Below, in pieces: positions 1 to 11,006 of a DNA stretch of 64,000 bases. How positions within the stretch are numbered: the first letter of the stretch is position 1; each line of letters opens with the position of its first letter. The DNA is taken from positions 1,478,501 to 1,542,500 of the forward strand of contig NC_089444.1 in assembly GCF_026210795.1 (NCBI RefSeq), given 5' to 3'. The translations under genes were made by a program, and so were the position numbers. The notes under the pieces are model-generated. The model saw nothing but the letters and a program-made list of their open reading frames with translations. It had not been told where the DNA came from and made no database searches. Origin of the DNA: Rhizophagus irregularis. Taxonomy: Eukaryota > Glomeromycota > Glomeromycetes > Glomerales > Glomeraceae.

Positions 1-791
1 AATTGTATTCCATTTATATATATATAAAAATAAAATCAAATTATTATGTATTTATCATCCTTAATTATTTCAAAATTTTTTTTTTCACTGGTATGTGTTA
101 TATAACACGTAAATAATTATTCATTGTGTTAACAATATTCATTTATTCATTTATAAAGGATGATTAAAAAAGAGAATTTCGTTAATTCGTAAGGAAAAAA
201 AAAGAAAAAAAAGAGTATCATTAAATTGTATTCATTTAACCCTTGATACAAGATAAATTCGCCAAGAAAAAAAAAATTGTACCCCTTAAAAGTATTCTCA
301 TATTACCTTTGATAAATGACCAATTTTAAATAGTAAAGAGTTAAAAGCATTTTATGGTATTTGAGAACCTGGAGCAATGTTACACATTTATTAAATATCT
401 CAATACTCATGATATTCACATTATAATAAGTTTAATAATTGATCACTTGGAATTTGATAATTTCCTTAATCATCATTTTTCTTTCTGATTTATGGGATTT
501 TCGGTAAAATGTGGATACGATTATCATGTTAATCTTAGAATGAACATTTTTTATGCTTATATCCTAAATGAAAAATTTTTTTACATACTCCCCTTTTAAG
601 CACTTTTTTCGTATAAAAATAACTAATACATATTTCTAAAAACAAAAAAAAAAAAAAGAAAATAATAAAATAATAATAAATTGAACGAAAATATTATTTC
701 GAATCAAAATTGAGAAATAAGGAACGGAGTTTTCTTCCTAATTCTAAAGAGATAATACTTAATTCATTCTACTTACTTACAATATATAAAA
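1..791. other. AT-rich 5' flank of the P450 gene
   Basis: No coding region, RNA gene or ordered repeat is visible. The sequence is A/T-rich with poly-A and poly-T tracts. The last 100-200 bases must contain the promoter and 5' UTR of the P450 starting at 792, but no single box stands out. Confidence 0.6.
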
Positions 792-2551
792 ATGTTTTCG
801 ATAATGGAATTTTTACGTTCCCTTATAGCAATTTTTTTATTGCAATTTGGAATTATTTTATTGGCAAAATTCGTCGTATTACGTAAAAAACAAAACCAGA
901 CCAATAAACTACCAAATTTACCACATCCACGTCCATTTCCGTTTATAGGAAATTTGTTACAATTGAGAACTCGACCATTAGAAAAACTTAATAAATGGAG
1001 GAAGGAATTTGGTCCAATTTATAGTATAGAATTAGGACAAAGACATTTTATTGTATTAAATAATCATGAAGTAGTAAATGACCTTATAGTAAAATGTGGT
1101 TCATTATATTCTTCAAGATATAATTTTCATAATACAAATTCTATTTTGATTAAAAGTAATTTAATCGCTTTAACTCCTTATGGTGATAAATGGAAAAGAG
1201 ATAGATCTATTGCTTATAGTGCTCTTACTTCTCGTCCTATTAAAGCTTATTATAAATATATTTATAATGATTCAGATATCCTTCTTAAAGATTTAATGAT
1301 GAAAAATGGTGGTTCTATTTACCCTTTACAACTTATTAAAAAATTTGTTTTATCAAATATGTTGAATATTTTATTTGGTGGTCAATCAGGTCAAGATGTC
1401 GACTTTTTTAATGATGTTATGGAAGTCATGGATGATATATCCGAATTTTCTTCTCCTAAAAGTATTATATATGATATTATGGTATGTATTATATAGAAAT
1501 TGTAATATAATATAATTATTAGTTCCTAATTTTTATATTAATTCTTTTTCTTCTATTTTTTTTTTTAAAGCCCGCTTTAAATTTCGTGTATAAACCAAAT
1601 ACCGATAAAGCAGAAAGATTACATAAAAGAATGGAACAAATCTTTTCTTCAAAATATGATCGATTCTTAAGGGATTATGCTCAAAATAATCAAGATAATA
1701 AACTTCCACCAAGTTTTCTTTTACAAATTCAAGATGCGATTGCCGAAAAAGAAAATAATACCATAGAATATCATGAAATCTGGGAAATGTTGATTGGTTT
1801 ACTTAATGGAGCTATGGAAACTGAAGTAAATACTTTAATGTGGACGTTAGCATGTTTAGCAATTAATCCTGGAGTACAAGAAGAAGCTTTTCAAGAAATA
1901 GATGAATTATGTAAAAACAAACCAACTTTTGATGATGAAGCGGATTTACCATATATTAGCGCTATTATTAATGAATCATTAAGATATAGACCTCCTACCC
2001 CTTTTGGTTTTGCTCATGTTTCTAACAAAGATGATGAATATAATGGTTGTTTTATACCAAAAAATACTCCTATATTATTAAATTTATTTGCCATAAATCA
2101 TAATGAAAGAAGATTTATTACCCCTGAAAAATTTCGTCCTTCTCGTTTCTTACAAAATTATTCTACTGGTTCAGTTAAAAGTAAAAGTATTTTATTACCT
2201 CAATTTGATTTTGATTCAGGTATTGAAGCTGAAATGCGAAATAAGAGAAATTCATTAAAAGGTTTGTTGAAAAATAATAGTCCTTCATTAACTAATTCTT
2301 CTATGCCTATGCATATGAGTTTCGGTGCTGGAAGACGTTATTGTATTGGTCAACATTTGGCTCAAAAACAACTATTCCTTGCTATCGCTTATATTCTATG
2401 GGCTTTTGAAATTAAACCAGGTGTTGGTGATGATGGTATAACTCCTTTAAATATTAATATAAATGATGGAAATCTTTCTTTAACTTCTTTCTCTCCTTAC
2501 CCTTATAAAGTTAGATTTGTATTAAGGAAAGATATTGGTCTTTTAATATAA
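792..2551 (+). CDS. Cytochrome P450 monooxygenase, microsomal type
   Basis: Two exons, 792-1481 and 1571-2551, give 556 aa. The intron is GT-AG (GTATGT donor, AAAG acceptor) and lies between codons. Residues about 9-31 form a hydrophobic membrane anchor followed by basic residues and a proline-rich hinge (LPNLPHPRPFPFIG), so the enzyme is probably held in the ER membrane facing the cytosol. The I-helix segment has GAMETE in the oxygen-binding position. The K-helix ExxR is E365-R368, and the heme loop FGAGRRYCIG at 481-490 places the thiolate ligand at Cys488. All core P450 motifs are intact, so it should bind heme and oxidise a small molecule with electrons from a reductase. The substrate cannot be told. 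Odd: about 55 residues separate the PERF-like FRPSRF and the heme loop, more than usual. The N-terminus could also be Met5. Confidence 0.9.
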
Positions 2552-4509
2552 ATTATATATATATATTTTTTTTTCCGGAATTTTTTCTCTTTAGAGTGAT
2601 TTGGTACTGATTTGGTGCGTAAAAATGGTTGTAATTTTGATTCGAAATTTTAATTTTCTTCAACATTCATTTATTATTATTTTGAAAAAAAAAACAAAAA
2701 AAAAAACATTTTTAATGTTTATGCATTCTTTTTTATCACCCCTCCTCCCCTTTAACACTAAAACTTTAATAAACAATAATTCCATTTCCACCCTTCTTTT
2801 TGTTTTTACTTATCTGTTATTATATCCCATTTTAATCTAATTTGCTATTTTAATAGAAGGTGATTTAAATAAAAAAAATCAAAAAAAAAATATCACATGA
2901 ACAAATGCATTATATAATTTATTATTAATAAAACTTTTATATTTAAAACATAAAATATGAAAGAAGAGAAAAAATTTTATTCTCATTAAACAATAAAAGA
3001 AAATTCAAACATTATCACATACAGTATCTTAATCATTATTAAAGAAAATATTTATTATATATACTTCTGATATTAAAAGCATATATATAGATTGATTTCT
3101 ATTAAAAAAAAAATTTTTACTGAAATTTCTGATAAAATTACATTAACAATATTATAAAACTATCAAATATGTTAAATTTATTAATTCAATATTATTATTA
3201 TTATTAAAAAATTTCATTATTATTATTGATTTTTATCTCATTTTTTTTCATTTTTTTTAAATATTTAATTTCTTAATTTTATTAGATTAATCTAATCCAT
3301 TATAGAAAAATTCTCAAATATTTTAAAATATTTTAAATATTAAAGATTATTAAATAAGATATTTTTAATTTTAAAATATTTATAAATTAATGAGTTTTAA
3401 TTGTTAATTATATTATAAAAATACTATATCTTAATAAAAAGAAATTATATTATAAACAAATTATTGTAAACTGAAATTTATATAAAAATAAAATTCATAG
3501 TAAAATGTTAATTAAAATAATTAAAATAAATATATTAAATTAAACTTTCTTATAAATTTAAAATTAAACAATTTATATATTATTTAATAATTTTAATTAT
3601 AAAAAAAATATATATTTTTTTTGTAAAATTAATTATATTTATTAGAATTATATATATATAAATGAAGTTGACATTTCAACTATTTATTAAATAATTGCAA
3701 AATTATGGCTATATATAAAGTTATTATTGTAATTGCAAGTTGCAGATTGCAATTAGTAAAGTCTAGTTGTAATATTTATCTCTATATATAAACTAATTCA
3801 ATAAAAGGATAATTTAAATTAAATTTATACTACTTTATATAAATCATTCTCATTTTTACAATATTTTTTATATTATATTAATCTTAAACTCAAATTTTAC
3901 TTTTATATAATTTAATTATAACATTTTGGCATTAAAAAAATAAAGTAAAAGGATATGATTACTTCAATATTATATGATAATTATTTTGCATTTAATTATA
4001 ATATTATGAGTGATTTTTCATTTTTATATTATAATCATTATTTTTACATTCAAAGCTTAATTCAAAATACTTTTGCAATCAATAAATAATAATTTAATTT
4101 CAAGGATAAAGATCTGCTAATTTAAAGTTTAAAATAAATCTTATGCAAAAGCTTAAATTATTTTAATTATTGATAGAATATAAGAATAAATTAGATGATT
4201 ACTTGATTATTCTCAATATATAGAGTCTATAATCAAATGCCAAGCAATAATTATCCAACTAAAAGACTTCTGATGATTTTACAAATGGAAAATTAACTTG
4301 AATAAAAAATATATTCTTAAATCCTGATAATTACTGATGAATTTTTAATATTTTATTAGAAAGAAATTCAAACTAATGCAATTTTTTAATAATGTAAAAT
4401 CAAAAAAAAATGTTTGAATATATTCTTTACTTCAAATTGAAATATAAATTTCGAAGCATAACAAATTAACTTTGATAATCATACCATAAAAAGTAAATTA
4501 TAAAATAAT
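2552..4509. other. AT-rich intergenic region between P450 and HAT1
   Basis: Convergent 3' flanks of the P450 (+) and HAT1 (-). It is almost pure A/T with homopolymer runs. The 79-codon open frame at 2601-2840 follows the P450 stop and has no domain or codon signal. No repeat with clear ends was seen. Confidence 0.6.
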
Positions 4510-6498
4510 TCAATTATATTTCAACAAAATATCTTGATACTCTTCTACAAGACTCTTAAATGTTTCCTCCAATTTTTCTATGCGCTCATCTCTATCAATA
4601 TCTTTTAATATTTCCTATAAGAAAGTCATTAATATATTATCAAAAAATGACAAGATAAAATTTATTATTTATAATACATACCTTATTCCAGTTATATAAT
4701 CGTTCCTTCACTTGTAATCGATATGCTTTATAAGCAGCAGCATCCGACTTGTTTAATTTTCTCAATAATTCAATTTCCAAACATCGAAGCAATTGTCGCT
4801 ACAAATTAAAAATTTCAATCAAATTTAATATATATGTATATAATAATTATTTCAAAAAATAATATTAAAATCTAACTTTATTTAATTTGTATTTTCGCCG
4901 TAGTGAATCAATAGTCTTCTTGTCAACAGGAGCTGCTAATCCTTCAAATGCTTTTTGTTCCCGCAAATATAATAAATCATTTTTATCACGGATAACTTCA
5001 AAAGAATCATTTGGAATTTCAACTATTAGCAATAAAAACAAATTATTAGAAAAATCATAGAAAACAAAATAACAATAATAATAAAAGCAGATTTAATTAC
5101 CAGCAAGTTCTTTTATTCTTGAATTTGATAAAACATATTTGTATATAGTTTGATAGAGTTTACCTACATAAGAAAACATTTTATTAATTATAACTTTCTT
5201 CGGCAAATAAAACTATCCTTATAGTACACTTACTTCCATGGCCTTTTCCTTGAACATGAGGGAAAATTAAAAATTGACTGTAAAATTATGAACTGATTAA
5301 TTTAAAAACAATAAATAAATTTTTTATATAAAACTTAATTACCTTATCCTCAATCGTATATCTTCTGGTATAACTTTACCTTCATTGACGCGTTCTGAGA
5401 CTGGTACTTTATTATTAGTTCGGTCGATGTTATTATTAACACACTCTTCACGATTATAAAAGTAATAATTGTACATCGTGCAAAACCCTACAAGACTATA
5501 TATATATTTATCTCCTATACGCTTCCTTTCAAACCTGCAAAGGTAATAAACATGTGTGTGAAAAATATATTTGATATAACAATACACGTTCATAAAATTA
5601 AACATACAAAAGCATAGTTTCCCATTTCTCATCTTCTTCTATGTACGTTCCAGCTTCAATATAAAATAATACTAATATCTGAAATCGTTTATGATATTCC
5701 TTAAATCTAGGTGTATTGAATGTCGCCTACATATATAAAGACCATTTTTCTTTAATAAATAAATATAAATATTTACCATCATTTCATCATTTATAAGGTT
5801 TAAAGAATTACTCTGTAAATTTCATAAATTATATCTTTTCCTTCTTCAAGACGATATTCTGTTATTTTTTCACCCATTGGTTTAAAACTATACGCATTCT
5901 CGTTAACAGTTTGTAGGAAAGTATCAAAATTTGTAATATAATCTTTTCAAAATAGAAATATCATATGTCACAATAATAAATTTAAATAAATGTTATTGAA
6001 TTAAAATTAATTTTCTTACCATTCGGTATCAATGTCTTAACTTTATCTATAACATTATCTGCTATAGAAGTTGAAGAAACATCAGGAATTTTATCAGAAT
6101 ACCGAACATCGAAGTAGGTAGCAAAACTTCCAGACGAAAATTTGAGCTACAAATAAATATTAAATTCATAAATATATTTATGTTCCTTAATGACAATTTT
6201 TTTTTTATGCTTAAAATACCGTAATTTCTAAATTCTTATATCCATAAATTTGTTCTTTATCGCCAAATATTGAATACGTGAACATGGGATATACTTGAGC
6301 AGAATCGAATTCCTGATCAGGGTCTGTTGAAGGCTCAACTAAAAAAAACATTACAGATTAAAATATCAGCAGATCTTATTTATCTTTTTTTCAGCAAAAC
6401 AATATCAACTTACAAAACCATATAGTAAGTGCTTCGTTCGAATTACACAACCACTCCTCTTCTTGAGGTTTAAGCAATTCTTCTACCATTTCAGTCAT
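4510..6498 (-). CDS. HAT1: Histone acetyltransferase type B catalytic subunit Hat1
   Basis: Eleven exons (6414-6498, 6220-6338, 6020-6146, 5812-5942, 5608-5726, 5343-5534, 5234-5277, 5101-5163, 4877-5022, 4682-4798, 4510-4614) join in frame to 415 aa, close to human (about 419) and longer than yeast. Hat1 acetylates newly made histone H4 at Lys5 and Lys12, with the Hat2/RbAp46 chaperone. The N-terminal Hat1 domain has NEAL, FTYSIFGD and IYGYKNLEI; the GNAT core has the acetyl-CoA loop QGKGHG at 267-272, preceded by SQFLIFP. Glu295 in AVEIPND aligns with the catalytic Glu of yeast and human Hat1 (family knowledge). The C-terminal tail is a charged helix. All introns are GT-AG; the start is the first in-frame ATG, with a second Met at codon 4. 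It lies in a minus-strand run with CCDC25 and NUBP2. Confidence 0.95.
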
Positions 6499-6923
6499 AA
6501 CTATTATATTTAAAATAAACAACGCGAATATTGGTCTGACTTCAAATTTTCGATATTTCAAACGCGAACTTTTCGTTCTTGATAAATTTAACTTTGCACG
6601 CGTTATACTAAATGTATAATATCGAACACGATCTACGAAACCTAATCGATAATAGAAGCACTAAGTTTGGAAAGAGCTATATGGCGGATATGGCGGAACA
6701 GATTCACGTGATTAAAAACATTTACGCAAATGTAACTTTAATATATGTATTAATATTACAAATATGTATTAATATTACACAGTTCATTATAAAATTCCCA
6801 GTGAATAACCAATTGCCAAATTAAATTAGCTAACATTAAATATGCAAATCGAAATAATGATCAAGCAATTAAAAGATCAATTTTTACATGTGCTATTATT
6901 TATTTATGTATATGCTATTTGCT
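6499..6923. promoter_or_regulatory. HAT1 upstream region / CCDC25 3' flank
   Basis: This 425-bp gap must hold the HAT1 promoter and 5' UTR and the CCDC25 3' UTR. It is less A/T-rich near 6530-6700. A 70-codon plus-strand open frame at 6612-6824 has no recognisable features and is probably chance. Confidence 0.4.
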
Positions 6924-8330
6924 TTACATAAAATCTTCTTCCAAGTCACAATCATTATCATAATTACTGCGCATGCTTGATTTATCAAAGAACGAATCAT
7001 AAGACTTCAGTGCTTCCTGCTCTTTCTTTTCCTGCTCTAAACGAAGCTCTTCTTGTTTCTGGATGTAAAATTCAAATAAAATATTAATATTTATTTATAT
7101 TTGGGAATAGTGATGAACATCTTACTTTAGCAACCATCGCTTCTCTTGCTATCCTCCTTTTTTCTTTTTCAGCTTGCATTTTCTCTTTCTCAAGATCCGG
7201 AAATTTTTCTACTCTTGTTTTCTCAAGACGATTCACAATTTTGTTATTTTTTTTAATCTGCAGCGTTTTTACCTAGAATAAAATAGAATGCAAAAATTAA
7301 CAATTTTCTTCATATTTAATATATTTTTAAGAATTAAAAATAGAGAAATACCATAGCATTATTTTTGAAAGAAACCTCTCCAGTAGCCATACCGTTTGTT
7401 TTCAGCAGATTTGACCACGGAGTATATAAAACATCAACGCTCTTTTCTTTGCATCCTATATTAATTAAAAAGGGAATTGTAATTGTAATAATTGAAATTC
7501 AATTTATATCCGTTATATATAGTTAAAACGAACCTTTAATACTATTTGCTTTAGTCAATTGACCTAAATCTTCCAAAAGTTTTGGAGAGATATCTTCCCA
7601 AGATTGTCCAGGTTGAAGTCTAAGATACGCATGAGCGCTTGAATGTGGATGAACATGGAACTTCAATTTGGTAAAAACCAATTAAAATTAATTATAAAAA
7701 TTGGAATTTTCAATGCATGTAAAATAATATATATATATACCCTAATAAAAATGAAACAAATATCTTAGTAATTAAATCAAACTGATAAATTTATCATTTT
7801 CACGTGTTATATTTAATAGTGAATGCACGCTCTCACAAATTTATTGAACTGAATCAAGTTCGGTCGGATCAGGCTATTTTCTAATCACGATTTTGGAATT
7901 TAAATATTCATAGGATCAAGGATTTTCCTTCTAATTATAGATCAGGATAGACCTTCTCATAATTAATCTCATCTAATCCGATCCAAGTGAGATTGCAAGT
8001 GCGTACATTATATCAAATATAACAAATACTTAGCAAGTCATACCAAACATCTTCTTCCCACCCATATTTAATCAAATCTTCGTCTAATTAAATAGATATA
8101 AAGAAATAAATTAGTTCAACCGTTGAATTAAAAAAAATTTAAAACCACAATTACCACAATTACCACAATTCCACTTACTTTCCTTTTCATCCTTTCCCAT
8201 GTATATCAAAGCCGGAGGATCAACCTCTAAAAGAAAAAATTCCAGTATGTTGATAAAGTGACGTATAATTAAGACCATATTGAAAAAAATAAATTAGTAT
8301 TGTACCTTGACTAGTAAAATAATAAACCAT
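6924..8330 (-). CDS. CCDC25: CCDC25/Jlp2-like protein (NFACT-R/DUF814 domain)
   Basis: Seven exons: 8306-8330, 8179-8226, 8044/8049-8083, 7534-7660, 7352-7455, 7126-7272, 6924-7058. The protein is about 206-208 aa; human CCDC25 is 208. It starts MVYYFTSQ, as in the family, then [31 protein letters not shown] and [10 protein letters not shown], which form the NFACT-R fold related to the RNA-binding part of Rqc2/NEMF. The last 90 residues are a Lys/Glu-rich coiled coil ending in an acidic tail and DFM. The human protein has been described as a DNA sensor; the conserved fungal role is unclear. Odd: intron 3 (about 383-388 bp) is far longer than the others and carries a repeat insertion. Its best donor (GTATGA at 8043) shifts the frame with the only good acceptor, while a weak in-frame donor (GTTTGG at 8048) drops the conserved Val-Trp. 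Confidence 0.88.
7805..8023. mobile_element. Probable short MITE inside CCDC25 intron 3
   Basis: Outer arms form an imperfect inverted repeat: GTTATATTTAATA with TGCACGC and TCTCAC on the left mirrors GTTATATTTGATA with ACGCAC and TCTCAC on the right when reverse-complemented. Base composition (more C and G, several CG pairs) differs from the flanking intron. No target duplication is clear, so the ends are approximate. It explains why this intron is several times longer than its neighbours. Confidence 0.4.
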
Positions 8331-8552
8331 TTCTGAATAATGACCTAAAGCTAAGTTAGAGATTATTTCATGCGGGTATTATATAATCGAAAATCAATCA
8401 ATACGATCGGCATGTTGCATATATTGACGTATTAAATCATATGATTTTAACAATAAAAAAATTAACTAAAATATCCCATGTGATTTATTTAATATAGCAA
8501 AAATTTAAATATTTAGTTATGAAACAATTGACTACAGTTAATATTACATTCT

Positions 8553-9670
8553 TTATGTAATAACTTTCGCCGCGATTCTGTCCGTAATTTTATTAAACAC
8601 CTTAAACAAATTAGATTCCGTATATATTTTGATCAATCCATTCTCCAATGTTGCACTATCATCATTAGATTTTTCAATCATGAGTGTTAATGATGGATCA
8701 ATTGGGACACGACCTAAATTATAAAGAATAAATTAATGCGAAAATAAAAAAATATTAAAAAATCAATAAATTACGAAGGTACCTAAAAACTCTACACCAA
8801 ATTCTTGCGCCATTGCTTCTCCGCCACCCGTTGAAAACAAATTTGTACATTCCTATACATTTTACATTAATTATCAATGAATAAATAAAGCAAATAAATA
8901 AATCAAGAATTAATGACCTAAATTAAAATACAAACCTCACAATGAGGGCATACGTATCCACTCATATTTTCTACAACTCCTAATATCGGTAGTTTTACTT
9001 TTTTACAAAAATTTAATTCCTTACGGACATCAGCTAAGGCAACTGTCTAGAACAAATTATAACGTGAGAAAAATATCTTGAATCTTTTAAAGGCGAAACC
9101 AACTTATTACCTGTGGAGTCGTTACAATAACCGCACCGTCCGGATTGATATCTTTTAAATATTCAGCAATAGATATATGTTCATCAGATGTACCAGGTGG
9201 TGTATCAATTATGAGATAGTCTAATTCACCCCAACAAACATCTGCCAAAAACTGTTTAATCATTGCATTCTTTTTAGGTCCTCTCCATACAACAGAATCA
9301 TTTTTATTTTGTAGTAAAAAACCAATAGACATACAACAAAGATTTTGGTTTTCATCTGCAAAAACTGGTACCCATCTTATAAAGAATATTATTAGATTAT
9401 TTAGAAATTATTTGTGATTACTAATACTTTATGGTTATTATATATTTACCCTGAAGAAGCCTGGTGAACTTGTTTACCATCAAGTCCCAACATATGTGGT
9501 ATACTTGGTCCAGTAAGATCAATATCCAAAATACCCACTTTATTTCCTCTCTGAACCAAGCATAGTGCAAGTTGTGTTGTTATAGAACTCTTTCCTACTC
9601 CACCTTTCCCCGAAAGTACAATTATTATGTGTTTAATTCCTGCCAAATGTGTTGCTAGTGTATCTGCCAT
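8553..9670 (-). CDS. CFD1: Cytosolic Fe-S cluster assembly P-loop NTPase NUBP2/Cfd1
   Basis: Five exons (9450-9670, 9111-9375, 8936-9046, 8783-8852, 8553-8713) give 275 aa; human NUBP2 has 271. With Nbp35 it forms the scaffold that builds 4Fe-4S clusters for cytosolic and nuclear proteins. The deviant Walker A GKGGVGKS is at 21-28, followed by [13 protein letters not shown] (switch I), then [13 protein letters not shown] (Walker B/switch II) and the C-terminal CPHC at 195-198 that bridges the shared cluster. It lacks the four-Cys N-terminal extension of Nbp35, which identifies it as the Cfd1 partner. The start chosen is [14 protein letters not shown], matching family length. The frame stays open upstream to an ATG at 9781, which would add a hydrophobic stretch and is less likely. 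It is divergent from the G-patch gene. Confidence 0.94.
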
Positions 9671-9805
9671 TCTTAATAAATCAGAGAAAAAATTCGACTG
9701 ATTATCTATTATAATTATTAATAAGCAAGTCACATGAGAAGAGAAAAAAATTAAAATACGCAGATCAACAGTGTTCGCCATTTTTCAACAGGGAACGTTG
9801 AAAAA
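9671..9805. promoter_or_regulatory. Short bidirectional promoter between NUBP2 and the G-patch gene
   Basis: Only 135 bp separate the two start codons, which point away from each other, so both genes must draw on this segment or on sequence inside the neighbouring transcript. No TATA box is obvious. A short GGGAACGTTG stretch lies just before the plus-strand ATG. Confidence 0.55.
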
Positions 9806-10752
9806 ATGTCCGATAAGATACCGTATTCCTTATTAAGAATTCCAATCTCATTTGTACCTTCAAATCCTTTGAAAAGTGTAGCAGGCGAACACTCAACTTC
9901 TGAGGAGGAAGACAAAGAGAAAATAGTTAGAAGTGTAACAAATTTTTATCAAAGTGTTATTTCACTCCCACCAACAAAAAAGAAAAAGGTACGAAAAAAT
10001 AAAATAAACATAACTTGTAAGAAACAAGGAATCATAAACAATAAAACTATTACAAAAAATAATATTATAGAAGATTCTGAGAGTTTTTCTAATAGCCTGG
10101 CAAAGTTATTAGAATACAACGATGAGGAGGAGGAAGACATCAAGCATATCGAACCCATTGAGGATACAATAAAAACAGGAAAGAATAATGAATATGAAGA
10201 AAAATTTAATTCAAGTGATGATAATAAAATATGGTGTGTAGATTGCGAAGTTTGGGTAGAAAAGCACCTATATCAAGATCATATTCATGGTATAGCACAT
10301 CTTGTTATATCAAAAAGCTTTAATGATCAGTCAATACCGGATCCATTAACATTAAATGAGGTAAAATAATTAATTGCTAATATAATCTCTGAATACCATT
10401 TTAAATTTATTACTAATTATACAATAATTTATAGACTAATGTAGGATTTAGGATGTTGCGTGATCAAGGATGGCGTTACGAAAAAGGACTTGGTATAAAT
10501 GAACAAGGTATAAGACATCCGATATCAACAAGATTAAAAAATGACAGATTTGGTATTGGAGTGAAAAAAACTAATCAGCCTCCAAAGGTATGTATTTATA
10601 ACTTACTTTCGCAACTTTAAATTTAAAATATTATTAAATTAAATGATTTTATTTAGACGAAATTAAAAAGATTGAATGCAAAACAAACAGCAGCACAATA
10701 TGAAAAAGATCGTAGAGATAAGGCTAGAATGCTTGCTTATATGAACAGATAA
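9806..10752 (+). CDS. G-patch domain protein (GPANK1-like)
   Basis: Three exons (9806-10360, 10435-10587, 10657-10752), both introns between codons, give 267 aa. The N-terminal half is charged and low-complexity with a basic KKKKVRKNK patch (likely nuclear) and a long acidic stretch. Residues about 148-172 hold a C-x2-C...H-x5-H arrangement (WCVDCEVWV ... HIHGIAH) that could bind zinc. Residues about 186-236 are a G-patch: GFRMLRDQGWRYEKGLG, then HPISTRLKNDRFGIG. G-patch proteins commonly bind and stimulate DEAH RNA helicases; the PI-x-T-x-LK-x-D-x-x-G-x-G variant is the one seen in GPANK1. The C-terminus is a short basic helix. The partner helicase is not known. Start is the first ATG after the shared promoter. 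Confidence 0.85.
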
Positions 10753-11006
10753 ATATTTTATACATAAAAAATATACATATAGCAATATGCATATAACATA
10801 TCGACATGTAATGCAGAACGATAATCTATTATTTTTCTATAATAATTTTATTAGTAACAAAAAAATAAATAAATAAATATTACATTGATACTAACTATAC
10901 ACATTGACAAATGTTTAAGTGTAAACAGTAATCATTTTTTTTTTAAATATTCTAGTAATAATTCTTTTCTTATTTTTCTTATGCAAAGTGATGGTTAAGA
11001 AAGATT
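10753..11006. terminator. Convergent 3' flanks of the G-patch gene and vigilin
   Basis: A 254-bp A/T-rich gap between two converging stop codons. It contains several AATAAA-like hexamers (for example around 10863-10878) on the plus strand that could serve as polyadenylation signals. Nothing else is visible. Confidence 0.4.

Noticed and set aside
6612-6824. 70-codon plus-strand frame upstream of HAT1
   Set aside because: Overlaps the HAT1 promoter side, no domain, biased composition.
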